This document shows positions 48,856 to 58,649 of a stretch of DNA of 62,078 bases, one piece after another. Under the pieces are notes generated by a model that saw only the letters and a list, made by a program, of their open reading frames with translations, was not told where the DNA came from and ran no database searches. Made by a program: the position numbers and the translations under genes. Source of the stretch: Psychromonas algarum (lineage in GTDB: Bacteria; Pseudomonadota; Gammaproteobacteria; Enterobacterales; Psychromonadaceae); assembly GCF_004376845.1 (NCBI RefSeq), contig NZ_SNUW01000012.1, positions 1-62,078 of the forward strand. The letters are read 5' to 3'. The stretch's first letter is position 1, and each line of letters opens with the position of its first letter.

Positions 48856-49536
48856 CTATCCTGTTGTTGCTAAAGCTAACTTAATTGCAAATCCCATAAA
48901 ACCAACGCCCACACCACCAGCAGAAACAGAACTGACTTTTTGACGTTTTCTAAACCCTTCCGCCAACCTTTGTCCAGCATAAATCAGCACAACTAAATAA
49001 GTAAAACTTAATATTTGCAGTGTTATAGCTAAAATTAAGAACGGTATTACAGGCTGTGGGTAGCTAGGATCAACAAACTGAGCAAAGAACGAAATAAAAA
49101 ATAGAATTGCTTTAGGGTTTAGCAAGCTCACCAATAATGATTTACGGAAGGCTTTGCCGTTACTTGTTTTTTTCTCAGTAATGGAATTTTGTATATCCTG
49201 ATCTGCTACATTTTTCCAACCTTTAATTGCATCTTTAATTAAGTGATAACCTATATAAAGTAAATAAGCAGCACCGGCATATTTAATCACCATAAATACA
49301 GCAGGATAACTCACCAAAATAGAAACAGCCCCTAATGCAGTTGCTAGCATTAATATTGAATCACCTACTAGAATGCCAAATAATGCAGACCAACCAAATC
49401 GAGCGCCTTGTCGAGCAGACAAAGCTAATACATACAAAGAGTTAGGCCCGGGTAATAACACAATAAATAATGCACCAATAAAATAAGTGACATAATTCAC
49501 CACACCGAGATCTTGTAAATTTAAACTTTCTAACAT
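48856..49536 (-). CDS. leuE: LysE-family exporter, LeuE-like
   Basis: 226 aa, six membrane helices. GALFIVLLPGPNSLYVLALS and SLLNPKAILFFISFFAQFVD match E. coli leucine exporter LeuE closely. GGGAG precedes the ATG. Amino acid specificity is inferred from similarity. Confidence 0.85.
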   Translation of the reverse strand: MLESLNLQDLGVVNYVTYFIGALFIVLLPGPNSLYVLALSARQGARFGWSALFGILVGDSILMLATALGAVSILVSYPAVFMVIKYAGAAYLLYIGYHLIKDAIKGWKNVADQDIQNSITEKKTSNGKAFRKSLLVSLLNPKAILFFISFFAQFVDPSYPQPVIPFLILAITLQILSFTYLVVLIYAGQRLAEGFRKRQKVSSVSAGGVGVGFMGFAIKLALATTG

Positions 49537-49589
49537 TTTAACTCCCTAAGATAACTTTAAAGCTCAATCCATTTTTCACGAGTATACTA

Positions 49590-49658
49590 GCTTAAAATAT
49601 TGGACACCGTATGTAATGAGTATTATTAAGTTTAATGTTTAGATGTCCACTACTTTCC
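49590..49658. repeat. Copies of a short dispersed motif
   Basis: AGATGTCCACTACTTTCC (49641-49658), and an inverted weaker form near 49595-49610 (TATTGGACACCGTATG). The same motif recurs near 55526, 55629 and 58655. Confidence 0.45.
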
Positions 49659-49772
49659 AATAATATAGATTTCAACATCTTAGATAAAAAGCTATTGTAG
49701 TTGTTTTAATCAGTAAAATAGATCTGCTATTGCTATTCGTTTCACTCATCAACATACAAAAGGACTGTAACT

Positions 49773-51065
49773 TTGCAAACAAGTTTTATCGATGGAACAA
49801 CTTTATATCGTCAGCACAATTTCAAATTACCACTTGATCACAATAAACCAGATGCAATACATATAACTGTTTTTGCACGTGAATTAGTTGATTTAGCCAA
49901 AGATAAACAAGATTTACCCTGGTTAGTTTTCTTTCAAGGAGGCCCAGGCTTTCAATCTCCGCGAGCAAGTGGAGAAACAGATTGGTTAAAGCGATTATTA
50001 CAAGAGTATCGAGTACTACTATTAGATCAACGTGGTACAGGACACAGCTCAGAGATCAGCCAAGCATCCTTAGCAGGCCTATCTGCAATCCAGCAAGCAG
50101 AATACCTAACACACTTTAGAGCTGACAATATAGTACGTGATGCAGAAACGATCCGTATTAAACTTAACATCGAAAAATGGGCTACTTTAGGGCAGAGCTT
50201 TGGTGGCTTTTGTACATTAACTTACCTGTCATTATTTCCCGAAAGCCTTTCTCGTTGTTATGTAACAGGTGGCATCCCCTCAATTACTCGACATGCCGAT
50301 GAGGTTTATCAAGCAACTTATCAACGTACAATTGATAAAAATAATGTATTTTTTGAGCAGTTCCCAGCAGCACAAAAAATATGTAACGATATCGCACAAT
50401 ATTTATTGGATCACGAAGTAAGCTTGCCTAATGGTCAACAGTTTACAGTTGAGCAATTTCAGCTTATAGGTATTAACTTAGGTCGCTGTAATGCAAATTT
50501 AGCACTCTACTACCTATTAGAAAGTGCATTTATACAAGTTAATGGCTGCAAACAACTTAGTTACAGTTTCTTAAACCAAATGCAGCAAGAACAAAGTTAT
50601 CTTACCAACCCTCTGTATGCCATTTTGCATGAATCTATTTATTGTCAAGGCACAGCCTCAAACTGGTCTGCACACCGAGTACGTGAACAATATTCACAGT
50701 TCAACTATCAAACAGGTAAAGCATTTATCTTTACTGGAGAGATGGTTTACCCATGGATGTTTGAGCAGTTAGAAACATTAAAACCATTGCGCGAAACAGC
50801 CAATTTATTAGCTAAAAAGCAAGATTGGGGCAATTTATACGATGCCGATATATTAAATAAAAACAAAGTACCACTAGCTTGTGCAGTATATGCGGAGGAT
50901 ATGTTTGTAGAACTTGATTATAGTCGTGAGACTTTAGCTAACATCCCAATGTCTAAAGCTTGGATAACCAATGAATATGAACACAATGGAATTGGTGTAG
51001 ACGGAGAGAAAATTCTAAGTCGTTTAATTGAAATAGCCAATACGTTAGATAATTTACCCAAGTAG
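49773..51065 (+). CDS. Alpha/beta hydrolase, proline iminopeptidase-like (S33)
   Basis: 430 aa. Oxyanion motif FQGGPGFQSPR, nucleophile elbow GQSFGG (Ser about 146), late Asp and His (AVYAEDMFVE, EYEHNGIG). TTG start at 49773 with AAGGA about nine bases upstream. Probably releases N-terminal proline or another residue from peptides in the cytosol; relatives of this size are common in marine bacteria. Confidence 0.88.
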   Translation: MQTSFIDGTTLYRQHNFKLPLDHNKPDAIHITVFARELVDLAKDKQDLPWLVFFQGGPGFQSPRASGETDWLKRLLQEYRVLLLDQRGTGHSSEISQASLAGLSAIQQAEYLTHFRADNIVRDAETIRIKLNIEKWATLGQSFGGFCTLTYLSLFPESLSRCYVTGGIPSITRHADEVYQATYQRTIDKNNVFFEQFPAAQKICNDIAQYLLDHEVSLPNGQQFTVEQFQLIGINLGRCNANLALYYLLESAFIQVNGCKQLSYSFLNQMQQEQSYLTNPLYAILHESIYCQGTASNWSAHRVREQYSQFNYQTGKAFIFTGEMVYPWMFEQLETLKPLRETANLLAKKQDWGNLYDADILNKNKVPLACAVYAEDMFVELDYSRETLANIPMSKAWITNEYEHNGIGVDGEKILSRLIEIANTLDNLPK

Positions 51066-51190
51066 TTTTTTATTATTTTAGCGTTCAACAAATAAGATCA
51101 ATAGCACCTAGTATTACAGAAAATGGATTCATAGGCTGAGTATTACTTGCTTTTTAAAAAGCAAAAACTAAGCCCATCGATTACTTTATA

Positions 51191-51586
51191 TTATGCGCTA
51201 AACTCTTTTAACGCAGATATTGCTTGCTCTGCTTTATTAGTTTGTACAAAAATATGATCGTGATAATACGCAGCGATCACGTTTGCACTGATGCCTTTGG
51301 ATGACAACTTATTAGCGACTGCAGCAGTAAGTCCAACGGCATCTAAACTAGAATGGACTGTTAACGTAATTTGGCTATACGTACCCTCAAAAGATAAGCC
51401 CGCTTTTTCCGCTATTGATTTTTCAACAACAAGTGTTAGACCTTCGGACTCAATAAAAGTAGCAATCGGGTTTAAATCCACATACTCTTTGAGATCAGCT
51501 GAAACGGTACAAAAAACAAACTCAGCATCAATCAGTGTTGGACTCATTGAACGCAATAACTCATCTAAATCTGTAATGCCTGACAT
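51191..51586 (-). CDS. ACT domain protein (DUF2241-like)
   Basis: 131 aa with two small ACT-like halves (about 1-65 and 66-131: ITLTVHSSLDAVGLTAAVAN, SANVIAAYYHDHIFV). Such proteins bind amino acids and regulate enzymes; the ligand is unknown. AAGGAAG lies nine bases before the ATG. Confidence 0.88.
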   Translation of the reverse strand: MSGITDLDELLRSMSPTLIDAEFVFCTVSADLKEYVDLNPIATFIESEGLTLVVEKSIAEKAGLSFEGTYSQITLTVHSSLDAVGLTAAVANKLSSKGISANVIAAYYHDHIFVQTNKAEQAISALKEFSA

Positions 51587-51691
51587 AGGGACACTTCCTT
51601 ATAATATTAATGTCCAAATAACGGACGAATAAAGCTTGGCTATATAAACATAACGAACCAAGCTGCCATTTTACTGGTTAAACTTAACTTA

Positions 51692-53485
51692 TCACGACGA
51701 GCAACTAAGATGAGAGACACCGCCCATATTAAAGAACTCAAGCGGTTTTAATCGATAGAACTTATCTTCCACCTCCGGCGACTGCTCCGTATAAGGTTGT
51801 GTCATCACTTCTTGTAACTCTCGAATGAAAGCGTAATTCCCAAGGGTTGCTTGCTGATAAGCAGGCACAACAAACCACTCACGCAAAATGTATTTGGGGT
51901 TAACCAACTTCATCTGCTTAGAAACGGCTTCAATGCTGCTACCATTTGCATCACAATCGATGTTGATCAATGCTTTCCATTTTGACAACCACTCTATCCA
52001 ACGTGTATCTGTCTGATTGCTATCTGACTCATGTGCCGTATTATTTGAGCTATTGTAAAAGCTTTTTTTAAGTGGACGAATATCATTCGGTATCGATGAA
52101 AGTTCTCGAAAGAAAATAGTATAATCCACAGGCATTTGTATCATCAACGTTTGTAATTCATTAAGCAGCGCCTTGTGAGCTGCATTGTCCAAGGTACTAA
52201 AACCCAGTTTAGCTGCCCACATGCTTTGCATTTTCGAATGCATAAGCGTCGAGAATCCTCGTTGAATTTCATCAAGTGCAAGCAAAGCATCCTGGTGTTC
52301 TACCAGTAACGGGCGTAATGCCGAACAAAACATCTCAAAGTTACTTTCTGCAGCTTTAGGTTGGTTCATAAACGAAAAGTGATGACCACCACCTGTCCAA
52401 GGCTGATATTGTGGATTAAACACATCGCAAAAACCAAACGGACCATAATCAAGCGTAAAACCACCTGCAGCACAGTTATCGCTGTTAAAGTTACCTTGGC
52501 AGAAACCAACACGGATCCAGTTTGCTATCAATGACGTCACGCGGTCACGAAACCCACTTGCCAACAACACTATTTTTTCAGACAACAAAAGTTGCTTATC
52601 GATAACATCAGCGTAATCACGATCAATTAAATGCAGCACAATTTTTTCAAGCTCTTGCATTGCTTTAAGTTGCTCATCAAACTGCTCATCTTCACGAGTA
52701 CGGCGAGCAAAAAGTTCAAGTTGGCCAACACGAAGGAATGACGGAGCAACACGTGTTGTAATAGCAACGGGTTCAGATATCAACATATCAGGATTTTCAG
52801 AACGGGCCCCCTCTGAGTACCATCCACGCTTTACAGTTTCTGTTTTTGAAACATACAAACTCAACGAACGAGATGTAGAGACACCAAGTGCATGCATGTG
52901 TTCCTGAGCCAAGAATTCACGGACACTAGAGCGTAAAACTGCACGGCCATCTGCACCACGACAATAAGGAGTACGACCACCACCTTTTAATTGCATTTCC
53001 CAGCGTTGCTCCTTGATAACAGCTTCAAGTACTGAAATCGCACGACCATCTCCATAACCGTTACCCGTTTGGAACGGACATTGATGAATAAATTCAACAC
53101 CATAAATAGAAAGCGCATATCCAGTCGCCCAACCTAGTTTGTTCATCGGCGCTGGCACCTGAGAAAGATCGCCAGAGAACATACGCATAAAGTCAGCAGA
53201 CTCTGCCATCGAATCAGTTAAACCAAGCTCAGCAAAAAAAGGTTTACTATGCGTAACATATTCAGGATCTTTAATTGGTGTTGGTTTGACAGGAACATAA
53301 TGACCCGAGAAAACTTGTCGAGCTTCATAATCAACACCATTTTCTGTCGCGTCAGGATCGCAGTTAAGTGACTCCATTAAGGAATAATCAGCTAATTTAG
53401 CAAGATCCGCTAACGTCGATATGGCAGGTATATTCGGTATAGAAGATGTAGACGAGTCTTTTTTCTGAGGCTGCTGATTTGTCAT
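51692..53485 (-). CDS. selO: Protein adenylyltransferase SelO (long form)
   Basis: 597 aa pseudokinase-fold enzyme that transfers AMP to proteins. Substrate loop [18 protein letters not shown] and the metal-binding segment [19 protein letters not shown] are clear. The C-terminus ends SCSS, with Cys at the place of the selenocysteine of eukaryotic SelO. It is about 100 residues longer than the usual bacterial SelO, with a polar N-terminal extension and an Asn/Ser/Asp-rich insertion near residue 485 ([14 protein letters not shown]). Confidence 0.92.
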   Translation of the reverse strand: MTNQQPQKKDSSTSSIPNIPAISTLADLAKLADYSLMESLNCDPDATENGVDYEARQVFSGHYVPVKPTPIKDPEYVTHSKPFFAELGLTDSMAESADFMRMFSGDLSQVPAPMNKLGWATGYALSIYGVEFIHQCPFQTGNGYGDGRAISVLEAVIKEQRWEMQLKGGGRTPYCRGADGRAVLRSSVREFLAQEHMHALGVSTSRSLSLYVSKTETVKRGWYSEGARSENPDMLISEPVAITTRVAPSFLRVGQLELFARRTREDEQFDEQLKAMQELEKIVLHLIDRDYADVIDKQLLLSEKIVLLASGFRDRVTSLIANWIRVGFCQGNFNSDNCAAGGFTLDYGPFGFCDVFNPQYQPWTGGGHHFSFMNQPKAAESNFEMFCSALRPLLVEHQDALLALDEIQRGFSTLMHSKMQSMWAAKLGFSTLDNAAHKALLNELQTLMIQMPVDYTIFFRELSSIPNDIRPLKKSFYNSSNNTAHESDSNQTDTRWIEWLSKWKALINIDCDANGSSIEAVSKQMKLVNPKYILREWFVVPAYQQATLGNYAFIRELQEVMTQPYTEQSPEVEDKFYRLKPLEFFNMGGVSHLSCSS

Positions 53486-53619
53486 AGTTTTTTATACCAA
53501 GGTTCGTAAAAATAAATGTTAATAGTTTGTATCTTACCTTGTTATTTTAGAGAGATCTGTAGTTGTTCTAATTTGAAAAATATTAGTATGTTGTAGATTG
53601 AGTTTGTTGATATTGACTT

Positions 53620-53760
53620 TGTTGAGTTCGTCTACACTCATCGAGTCAGTCTGATATTTTTAACTTTAGATGTCACCCTTTCATCGAGTTACTTTTTTCT
53701 CTACCAGCAGAGACTGGCACCTAATCGCTTTCTTGATCCAAGAAATGCACTCATTTTAAT
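53620..53760 (-). repeat. Decayed structured repeat, fragment D
   Basis: Read on the minus strand it matches the 3' half of copy C: TTGGATCAAGAAAGCGATT, GGTGCCAGTCTC, GAGAAAAAAGTAACTCG, then TCAGACTGACTCGATGAG. The constant small hairpin is broken and the left arm of the AT-rich hairpin is shortened. Confidence 0.65.
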
Positions 53761-53814
53761 AATTAACTAATTGATATTATTGGCTTCAATGTATAGGGAG
53801 CAATACTTTGCTTC

Positions 53815-53960
53815 TTTTTTTGGGGCGTAGGATTGATCCTACTGTTTTTTAAATATCTTCTCGTTCCTATGGTCTACGTGGAAAACCATATTTTAGTATT
53901 CAGATTGTATTGGCTCGTCTGCGCTCGTTGAGTTGAGTTGATATTGTTAGCTTTAGATTT
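53815..53960 (-). repeat. Decayed structured repeat tail, fragment G
   Basis: Minus-strand tail module with AACGAGCGCAGACGAG and the hairpin GTAGGAT/ATCCTAC (53827-53842), a paired change compared with GCAGGAT/ATCCTGC in copies A and F. Confidence 0.6.
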
Positions 53961-53974
53961 CCGCGCTAACGACG

Positions 53975-54150
53975 TGTTACTGTCTTTTGCGTGCCCAAAA
54001 GATCCACACCAACAAAAGCAAAGAAAAAGGCACTCCGACTGGATGAGCGCAGACGAGATAATACCTGTTCATAAAAGTACCAAACCACATTCAAACCAAA
54101 GCAGGATGGATCCTGCGCCTCAATTACGTTTCAACTAAAGTACAAAAAAC
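53975..54150 (+). repeat. Decayed structured repeat, fragment F
   Basis: Plus-strand 3' part: short AT-rich hairpin TCTTTTG/CAAAAGA (about 53983-54002), GATGAGCGCAGACGAG, TACCTGTTCATAAAAGTACC and hairpin GCAGGAT/ATCCTGC (54101-54116). Aligns with the tail of copy A over about 110 bp. A 66-codon frame here is spurious. Confidence 0.65.
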
Positions 54151-54280
54151 ATAAACGAAATTAGCAAATTAAACCTTGTAAACTTATTCCTACATTTGCA
54201 TAGTAAAGTAACTAAAACCAAACAATGAGTATTAATCAACATTCAGTGACAACCTACTTTCATGTAGAAAAGGAGTAAAT

Positions 54281-55393
54281 ATGAAATTTTGGCAGACACT
54301 ATTCTTCATTCACCTAAGTCTTTTAGCCACTTCAGTTCAGGGTATGCAAACACTTTCACTCACTGAAGATAAAACACCTTACAAAACAAAAGTGCTGTGG
54401 TCTGATATAAGCATCCCTTGGGGAATGACTCAATTGCCGAATGGAAAAATATTAGCGACCGAACGTTCTGGTAAGTTGTGGTTATTAACCGAGGGGAAAC
54501 CTCCCGTGGAAATTATCGGTTTGCCTGCAATAGATGTGAATGGCCAAGGCGGTTTACTGGATATTGCATTACACCCTAAATTTTCAATCAATCATCTTAT
54601 ATTTTTCACCTATGCGAGTGAAAACAAAACCGGAAGCAATACGGCTTTAATGCGCGCCAAGTTAGATATTGAACATAATCAGCTAGCTGAGCAGAAAGTA
54701 TTATACCTTGGCGAAGGAGACTCAACCCGAGGAAACCATTATGGTAGTCGTATCGCCATCACAGATGAGTTTATCTACTTTTCAATTGGTGACCGTGGGC
54801 AGCGTGATAAAAATCCACAAAACTTATCCCTTGATGGTGGTAAAATTTATCGATTAAATCTTGATGGCACCATCCCAGCCTCCAACCCTTTTTATCAACA
54901 AGCCAATGCTAAAAAGGCGATTTATTCCTATGGTCATCGTAATCCACAAGGGTTAATTACGCTCTCTGAACGTAATCAAGTTTGGTCACATGAGCATGGT
55001 CCAAGAGGTGGTGATGAAGTTAATCTGATTGAAGCTGGTAAAAATTATGGCTGGCCAGTGATCGGCTATGGCACAAATTATATTGGTACCAATTATACCG
55101 ACATCACTAGAAAAGAAGGAATGGAGCAACCTAAATTATACTGGGATCCTTCTATTGCCCCATCAGGAATGGCGTATATTACCAGTAACAAATACCCTCA
55201 ATGGCAAGGCAAAATATTACTCGGTTCAATGAAGTACGGATATTTAGTGTTACTAGAAATAAACAACGAACGCATTGTTAAACAAACTAAATTACTCGCA
55301 GATGTAGGTAGAGTAAGAAATGTTATTCAAGGTAATGATGGATATATTTATCTGGGTATTGATGGCAAAGGGATCTTAAGGTTAATGCCGTAG
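54281..55393 (+). CDS. PQQ-dependent sugar dehydrogenase (soluble aldose type)
   Basis: 370 aa periplasmic six-bladed propeller, the size of E. coli YliI. Signal peptide about 1-22 (LLATSVQG). GQGGLLDIALHPKF, YGHRNPQGL and HEHGPRGGDEVNLIEAGKN are the family hallmarks, the latter with the catalytic His and metal loop. GGAGTAA before the ATG. Oxidises sugars at C1 with PQQ and passes electrons to the respiratory chain. No PQQ biosynthesis genes are in view. It is bracketed by decayed repeats on both sides. Confidence 0.93.
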   Translation: MKFWQTLFFIHLSLLATSVQGMQTLSLTEDKTPYKTKVLWSDISIPWGMTQLPNGKILATERSGKLWLLTEGKPPVEIIGLPAIDVNGQGGLLDIALHPKFSINHLIFFTYASENKTGSNTALMRAKLDIEHNQLAEQKVLYLGEGDSTRGNHYGSRIAITDEFIYFSIGDRGQRDKNPQNLSLDGGKIYRLNLDGTIPASNPFYQQANAKKAIYSYGHRNPQGLITLSERNQVWSHEHGPRGGDEVNLIEAGKNYGWPVIGYGTNYIGTNYTDITRKEGMEQPKLYWDPSIAPSGMAYITSNKYPQWQGKILLGSMKYGYLVLLEINNERIVKQTKLLADVGRVRNVIQGNDGYIYLGIDGKGILRLMP

Positions 55394-55439
55394 TTTACTT
55401 GCTAAAATATTGGAAAAATTCAATAGTGAGGAGATCATA

Positions 55440-55535
55440 GCTATTTTTAGTTTTGATCCGTCTCCGCTCATTGGATCTAATTGATTTTTATTGGCAGAGG
55501 TTTATCCCTGTCCGCGACTTCAATGTATGGCTATC
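55440..55535 (-). repeat. Decayed structured repeat tail, fragment E
   Basis: Minus strand: GTCGCGGACAGGGATAAAC (derived from the constant hairpin), AATAAAAATCAATTAGATCC, AATGAGCGGAGACGGATC. Corresponds to the 3' tail of copies B and C. A copy of the short motif (ATGGCTATCCACTACTTTT) lies at 55526. Confidence 0.55.
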
Positions 55536-55728
55536 CACTACTTTTAAGACTGAGCCATAGCGAACGACCTTCAAAATGCAGAAATAAACAGTTTTAAAAG
55601 ATAGTTTAGGTTTTAAATTAATTCAAAGTAGATGGGTATCCGCTAATTTTCACTAACTTTGTCTATGATGAGTTACTCTATGTAGGATAATTCGCCGCTA
55701 CATTGTTTTTATTTCCCACTTAAATTGA
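55536..55728. other. Gap behind the kinase gene
   Basis: No gene. Contains another copy of the short motif (TAGATGGGTATCCGCTAATTT, trimmed, at 55628-55648). Confidence 0.4.
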
Positions 55729-57045
55729 TTATCTTTTCACTGAGCTATTCGCATCAGGTTTATAAGATAAAGGTAATATGATGTCAAAGCTGGGACCACT
55801 TCGGCCTTCTGTGACGAAAATATCTCCGTTATGTTGTTTTATAATTTGCTTAACGATTGCGAGCCCCAACCCATGCCCACCACTTTGTCGACCTCGTGAT
55901 TTTTCAAGTCGAATGAAAGGTTCAAAAATGCTTTTACGATCTTCAACTGGAATATTAAGACCATCATTTTCAATACTAATACGCATTTCAGATTCCGTTT
56001 GATGTATTGATATTGTTACCTCTGACTTTGCATATCGATACCCATTACGAATAATATTTCCCACGGCCCGTTGGAATGGGCGTACTGAAATCGGGGCATA
56101 ACAAGACATTGATGTTGCTAAAATAAGTTTTTTGTCAGTTTCAAACTGCAAGTGAGTTAACTGTACATCTAGCAGGTTATGTATATCTATTTCTTCAAGA
56201 TCAAACTGGCTATCAAGGCGCTCCATTTTAGCAAAATGCAATAACTCTTCGACCATACTGCATAGCTCATCTAAGTCTCCCTGCACTCCCTCAAGATAGG
56301 GCAATTGTTCAGGACGGACACCCGTATCGTCTAGCATGTCTAGGTTACACTGAATACGAAAAATGGGTGTTCTAAACTCATGCGCAACTGCATTGGTTAA
56401 ATTACGATTACTACGAATAAGCTGGGCTATTCGCTCTACCATCGAATTTAGTGTTGAATTGAGGTTGCCAACGCGGTATAAAAAATGTGTAGAAGCTCGT
56501 GCATCAAGGTCACCCTCAGCAAAAGCCACACATACTTTTTCTAAGCACCGCAACCTTCTGCCTAACATCAAAAAGACAATAAATGTAATAACAGCAAGCG
56601 CCAGACAAATTTCAAGCAAAAAGAAAAATTCATATTTACTTTCTTGCTGCCAAAATTCAGATTTATAATCCGTTTCAATTTTATAAATATGCTTTTTATT
56701 ACCAAAATTAAAGTAAACAAGCATGGCATCAACATCTTCAATAAATAAGTTTTCTTTCTCGATTTTAGATATTATTTTATTATTAAGCGTTGGATCTTTT
56801 GCTTCATATATTGATAACTGAAAGTGCATTTTTTGCGTGAACGTTTGTAATGCTTGCTCAGCATGATCCTGACCTTTAGCCTGTGCTATTTCGTCGAGCA
56901 GGTAACTGGTCGCAGTAACATTTTGCTGAAGGTCTTGCTCATCCCATTTATCTGAGGAAAATAACGAAAATTGTTCCATTACAAGTACGGTGATAAAAAA
57001 GGTGACAATGATTAATAAATAGGCTGAAATAAAAAGCTTTTTCAT
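55729..57045 (-). CDS. rstB: Sensor histidine kinase, RstB-like
   Basis: 438 aa inner-membrane kinase. Two membrane helices (about 4-24 and 150-168) flank a periplasmic sensor domain; HAMP region (LEKVCVAFAEGDLDARAS), phospho-acceptor His in VAHEFRTPIFRIQ, and ATP-binding boxes ISIENDGLNIP and GGHGLGLAIVKQI. Starts 26 bp after the regulator gene stop in one operon. In E. coli the RstB signal is linked to PhoP/acid; here the signal is unknown. Confidence 0.9.
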   Translation of the reverse strand: MKKLFISAYLLIIVTFFITVLVMEQFSLFSSDKWDEQDLQQNVTATSYLLDEIAQAKGQDHAEQALQTFTQKMHFQLSIYEAKDPTLNNKIISKIEKENLFIEDVDAMLVYFNFGNKKHIYKIETDYKSEFWQQESKYEFFFLLEICLALAVITFIVFLMLGRRLRCLEKVCVAFAEGDLDARASTHFLYRVGNLNSTLNSMVERIAQLIRSNRNLTNAVAHEFRTPIFRIQCNLDMLDDTGVRPEQLPYLEGVQGDLDELCSMVEELLHFAKMERLDSQFDLEEIDIHNLLDVQLTHLQFETDKKLILATSMSCYAPISVRPFQRAVGNIIRNGYRYAKSEVTISIHQTESEMRISIENDGLNIPVEDRKSIFEPFIRLEKSRGRQSGGHGLGLAIVKQIIKQHNGDIFVTEGRSGPSFDIILPLSYKPDANSSVKR

Positions 57046-57071
57046 AGATGAACCTTAAATTGTAAAAAACA

Positions 57072-57773
57072 TTACCAACGCTCTGGCACAAACAGATAAC
57101 CTTTGCCTCTAACGGTAATTATTTTTCGTGGTAAGGCCGGATTATCCCCCAGCTTTTTGCGTAATATGACGACTTTATTGTCTATAGTACGATCAACACC
57201 GTCATATTCTATGCCGCGTAGTGTTTTAACAAGAAATTCGCGAGAAAGTACTTCCTCTGCATGAGAGGAAAGTAACCACAATAAATCAAATTCACTACTG
57301 GTCAGTTTGATATTGAGGTTGCTGAGTAAACACTGTTTACGTTGTTTATCTAAAGACAATTCGCCAAAGTTTATTTGATTAGGGTCTAATGTTGGCGTAA
57401 CGAGGTTATTTTGTCTACGCAATAACATTCTAAGACGTGCCAGTAGTACTCGAGGTTGCACTGGTTTAGATACAAAATCATCTGCCCCCATTTCCAATGC
57501 GGTAACCTGATCAAAGTCATCTTCACTTGCCGTTAAAAATAACGTTTTCCCCTGATATGAGGGTTTAATCTGTCGATAAATAGTGAAACCATCTGCATTG
57601 GGTAGCATCAAATCTAAAATCACGATGTCTGGCTGCTGCGTAATAATAACGGCCGCTGCTTCAGCACCATCATTAACGCAAGTTACATCGAAATTATTAT
57701 TACTTAAATAACAGGAGAGTAGTTCACAAATCTTCTCGTCATCTTCAACGAGGACTGCTCGGACATTAGTCAT
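57072..57773 (-). CDS. rstA: OmpR-family response regulator, RstA-like
   Basis: 233 aa from the ATG at 57773 (MTNVRAVLVEDDEKICELL); the frame is open 32 codons upstream but that extension is hydrophobic and unlike the family. Receiver Asp in PDIVILDLMLPNADG; winged helix with LRGIEYDGVDRTIDN and ITVRGKGYLFVP, near-identical in layout to E. coli RstA. The divergent small lipoprotein gene has phased direct repeats that could be its operator. Confidence 0.92.
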   Translation of the reverse strand: MTNVRAVLVEDDEKICELLSCYLSNNNFDVTCVNDGAEAAAVIITQQPDIVILDLMLPNADGFTIYRQIKPSYQGKTLFLTASEDDFDQVTALEMGADDFVSKPVQPRVLLARLRMLLRRQNNLVTPTLDPNQINFGELSLDKQRKQCLLSNLNIKLTSSEFDLLWLLSSHAEEVLSREFLVKTLRGIEYDGVDRTIDNKVVILRKKLGDNPALPRKIITVRGKGYLFVPERW

Positions 57774-58180
57774 ATTTGGTATCTGCATTAAAAATAGATT
57801 AAGAACTAGCTTAACACTAGGTATCTCGATTATACAGATGCTCATCATCAGCACAATTAAGCTCAGCATTTGCTATTTATTCGATCATTAAAATAAGCAA
57901 TATTCATAAAACTAAATATGAGCAAATAGCCAGTAAGTGCTGGTGAAATTTACTTGCGATATAAATAAAAAATTAGTGAATAGAGAACGAACTACAAAGT
58001 CTACGACACTCCGCAATAGCTGGGGTGAAACACTATTTACGCATTGCTCTAAATGAAATAAGTGATGTTTTTTAATCTATTTTCGATTTAATTTACGACC
58101 TCATTTTTACCATACCTGCTCATTATTTAGAGTGATATAGTTGTGAATCACTGACAGGGACGTTAGGTAAGTTAACAGCA
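57774..58180. other. Gap between rstA and the small lipoprotein gene
   Basis: No supported gene. AT-rich and probably holding the divergent rstAB promoter; the operator-like repeats start at 58186. Confidence 0.4.
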
Positions 58181-58185
58181 GAAAA

Positions 58186-58225
58186 GCCATACAAATCCAT
58201 ACAAAGTAAGACAAACTCGGACAGA
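58186..58225 (+). promoter_or_regulatory. Four phased direct repeats, likely OmpR-family operator
   Basis: ACAAA at 58191, 58201, 58211 and ACAGA at 58221 repeat with an exact 10-bp period, so all lie on one face of the helix. OmpR-family regulators bind such tandem direct half-sites. A TATTAT (58245-58250) follows at a distance suiting an activated promoter. The rstA-like gene next door is the obvious candidate regulator. Confidence 0.6.
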
Positions 58226-58297
58226 CATATTGCATCCGTCGTTTTATTATCTCGTCAACAAAATAACTTACCCATTAAACTATCAGGAACTATTATT

Positions 58298-58591
58298 ATG
58301 AATATTAAACATTACTTAATGCTGGCTGCGTGCGTGACTGTAATTACGGGCTGTTCTGGTCACCGTACTACCGAAGAAGCATTCACAACACATGCAGAAA
58401 GTGCCAATATTCTATTTTTCCAAATACCATCAACAGATACAAAGACTCGTGCACTCGCGCTTGCACCTGAAAATGCAAAAATTGAAACGATGACGACTAC
58501 ACCAAATGACTTGAGCTCGGTAAGTGGGGTGCTAAACAGAATCATTGGTGTTGATCGAACGACTATTACCGGAACAATTAACAAAGACTAA
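58298..58591 (+). CDS. Small putative lipoprotein
   Basis: 97 aa. Signal peptide with lipobox ITGC puts the lipidated Cys at residue 19. The mature part is short and Thr-rich, without a recognised domain (SSVSGVLNRIIGVDRTTITG). AGGAACT precedes the ATG. Divergent from rstAB with operator-like repeats upstream. Unknown role; perhaps an envelope stress effector or an accessory of the kinase (inference). Confidence 0.75.
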   Translation: MNIKHYLMLAACVTVITGCSGHRTTEEAFTTHAESANILFFQIPSTDTKTRALALAPENAKIETMTTTPNDLSSVSGVLNRIIGVDRTTITGTINKD

Positions 58592-58649
58592 TTTTATTTT
58601 TATTAGACAAGTGGCCATTAGCAAGGCCACTTCAATTCTATGCATCTAG

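Noticed and set aside
53938-54138. 66-codon frame between selO and the sugar dehydrogenase
   Set aside because: It lies in a decayed structured repeat and has no ribosome-binding site or recognisable protein pattern.
57774-57869. 32-residue N-terminal extension of the RstA-like regulator
   Set aside because: It is hydrophobic and not found in OmpR-family regulators; MTNVRAVLVEDDE is the natural start.
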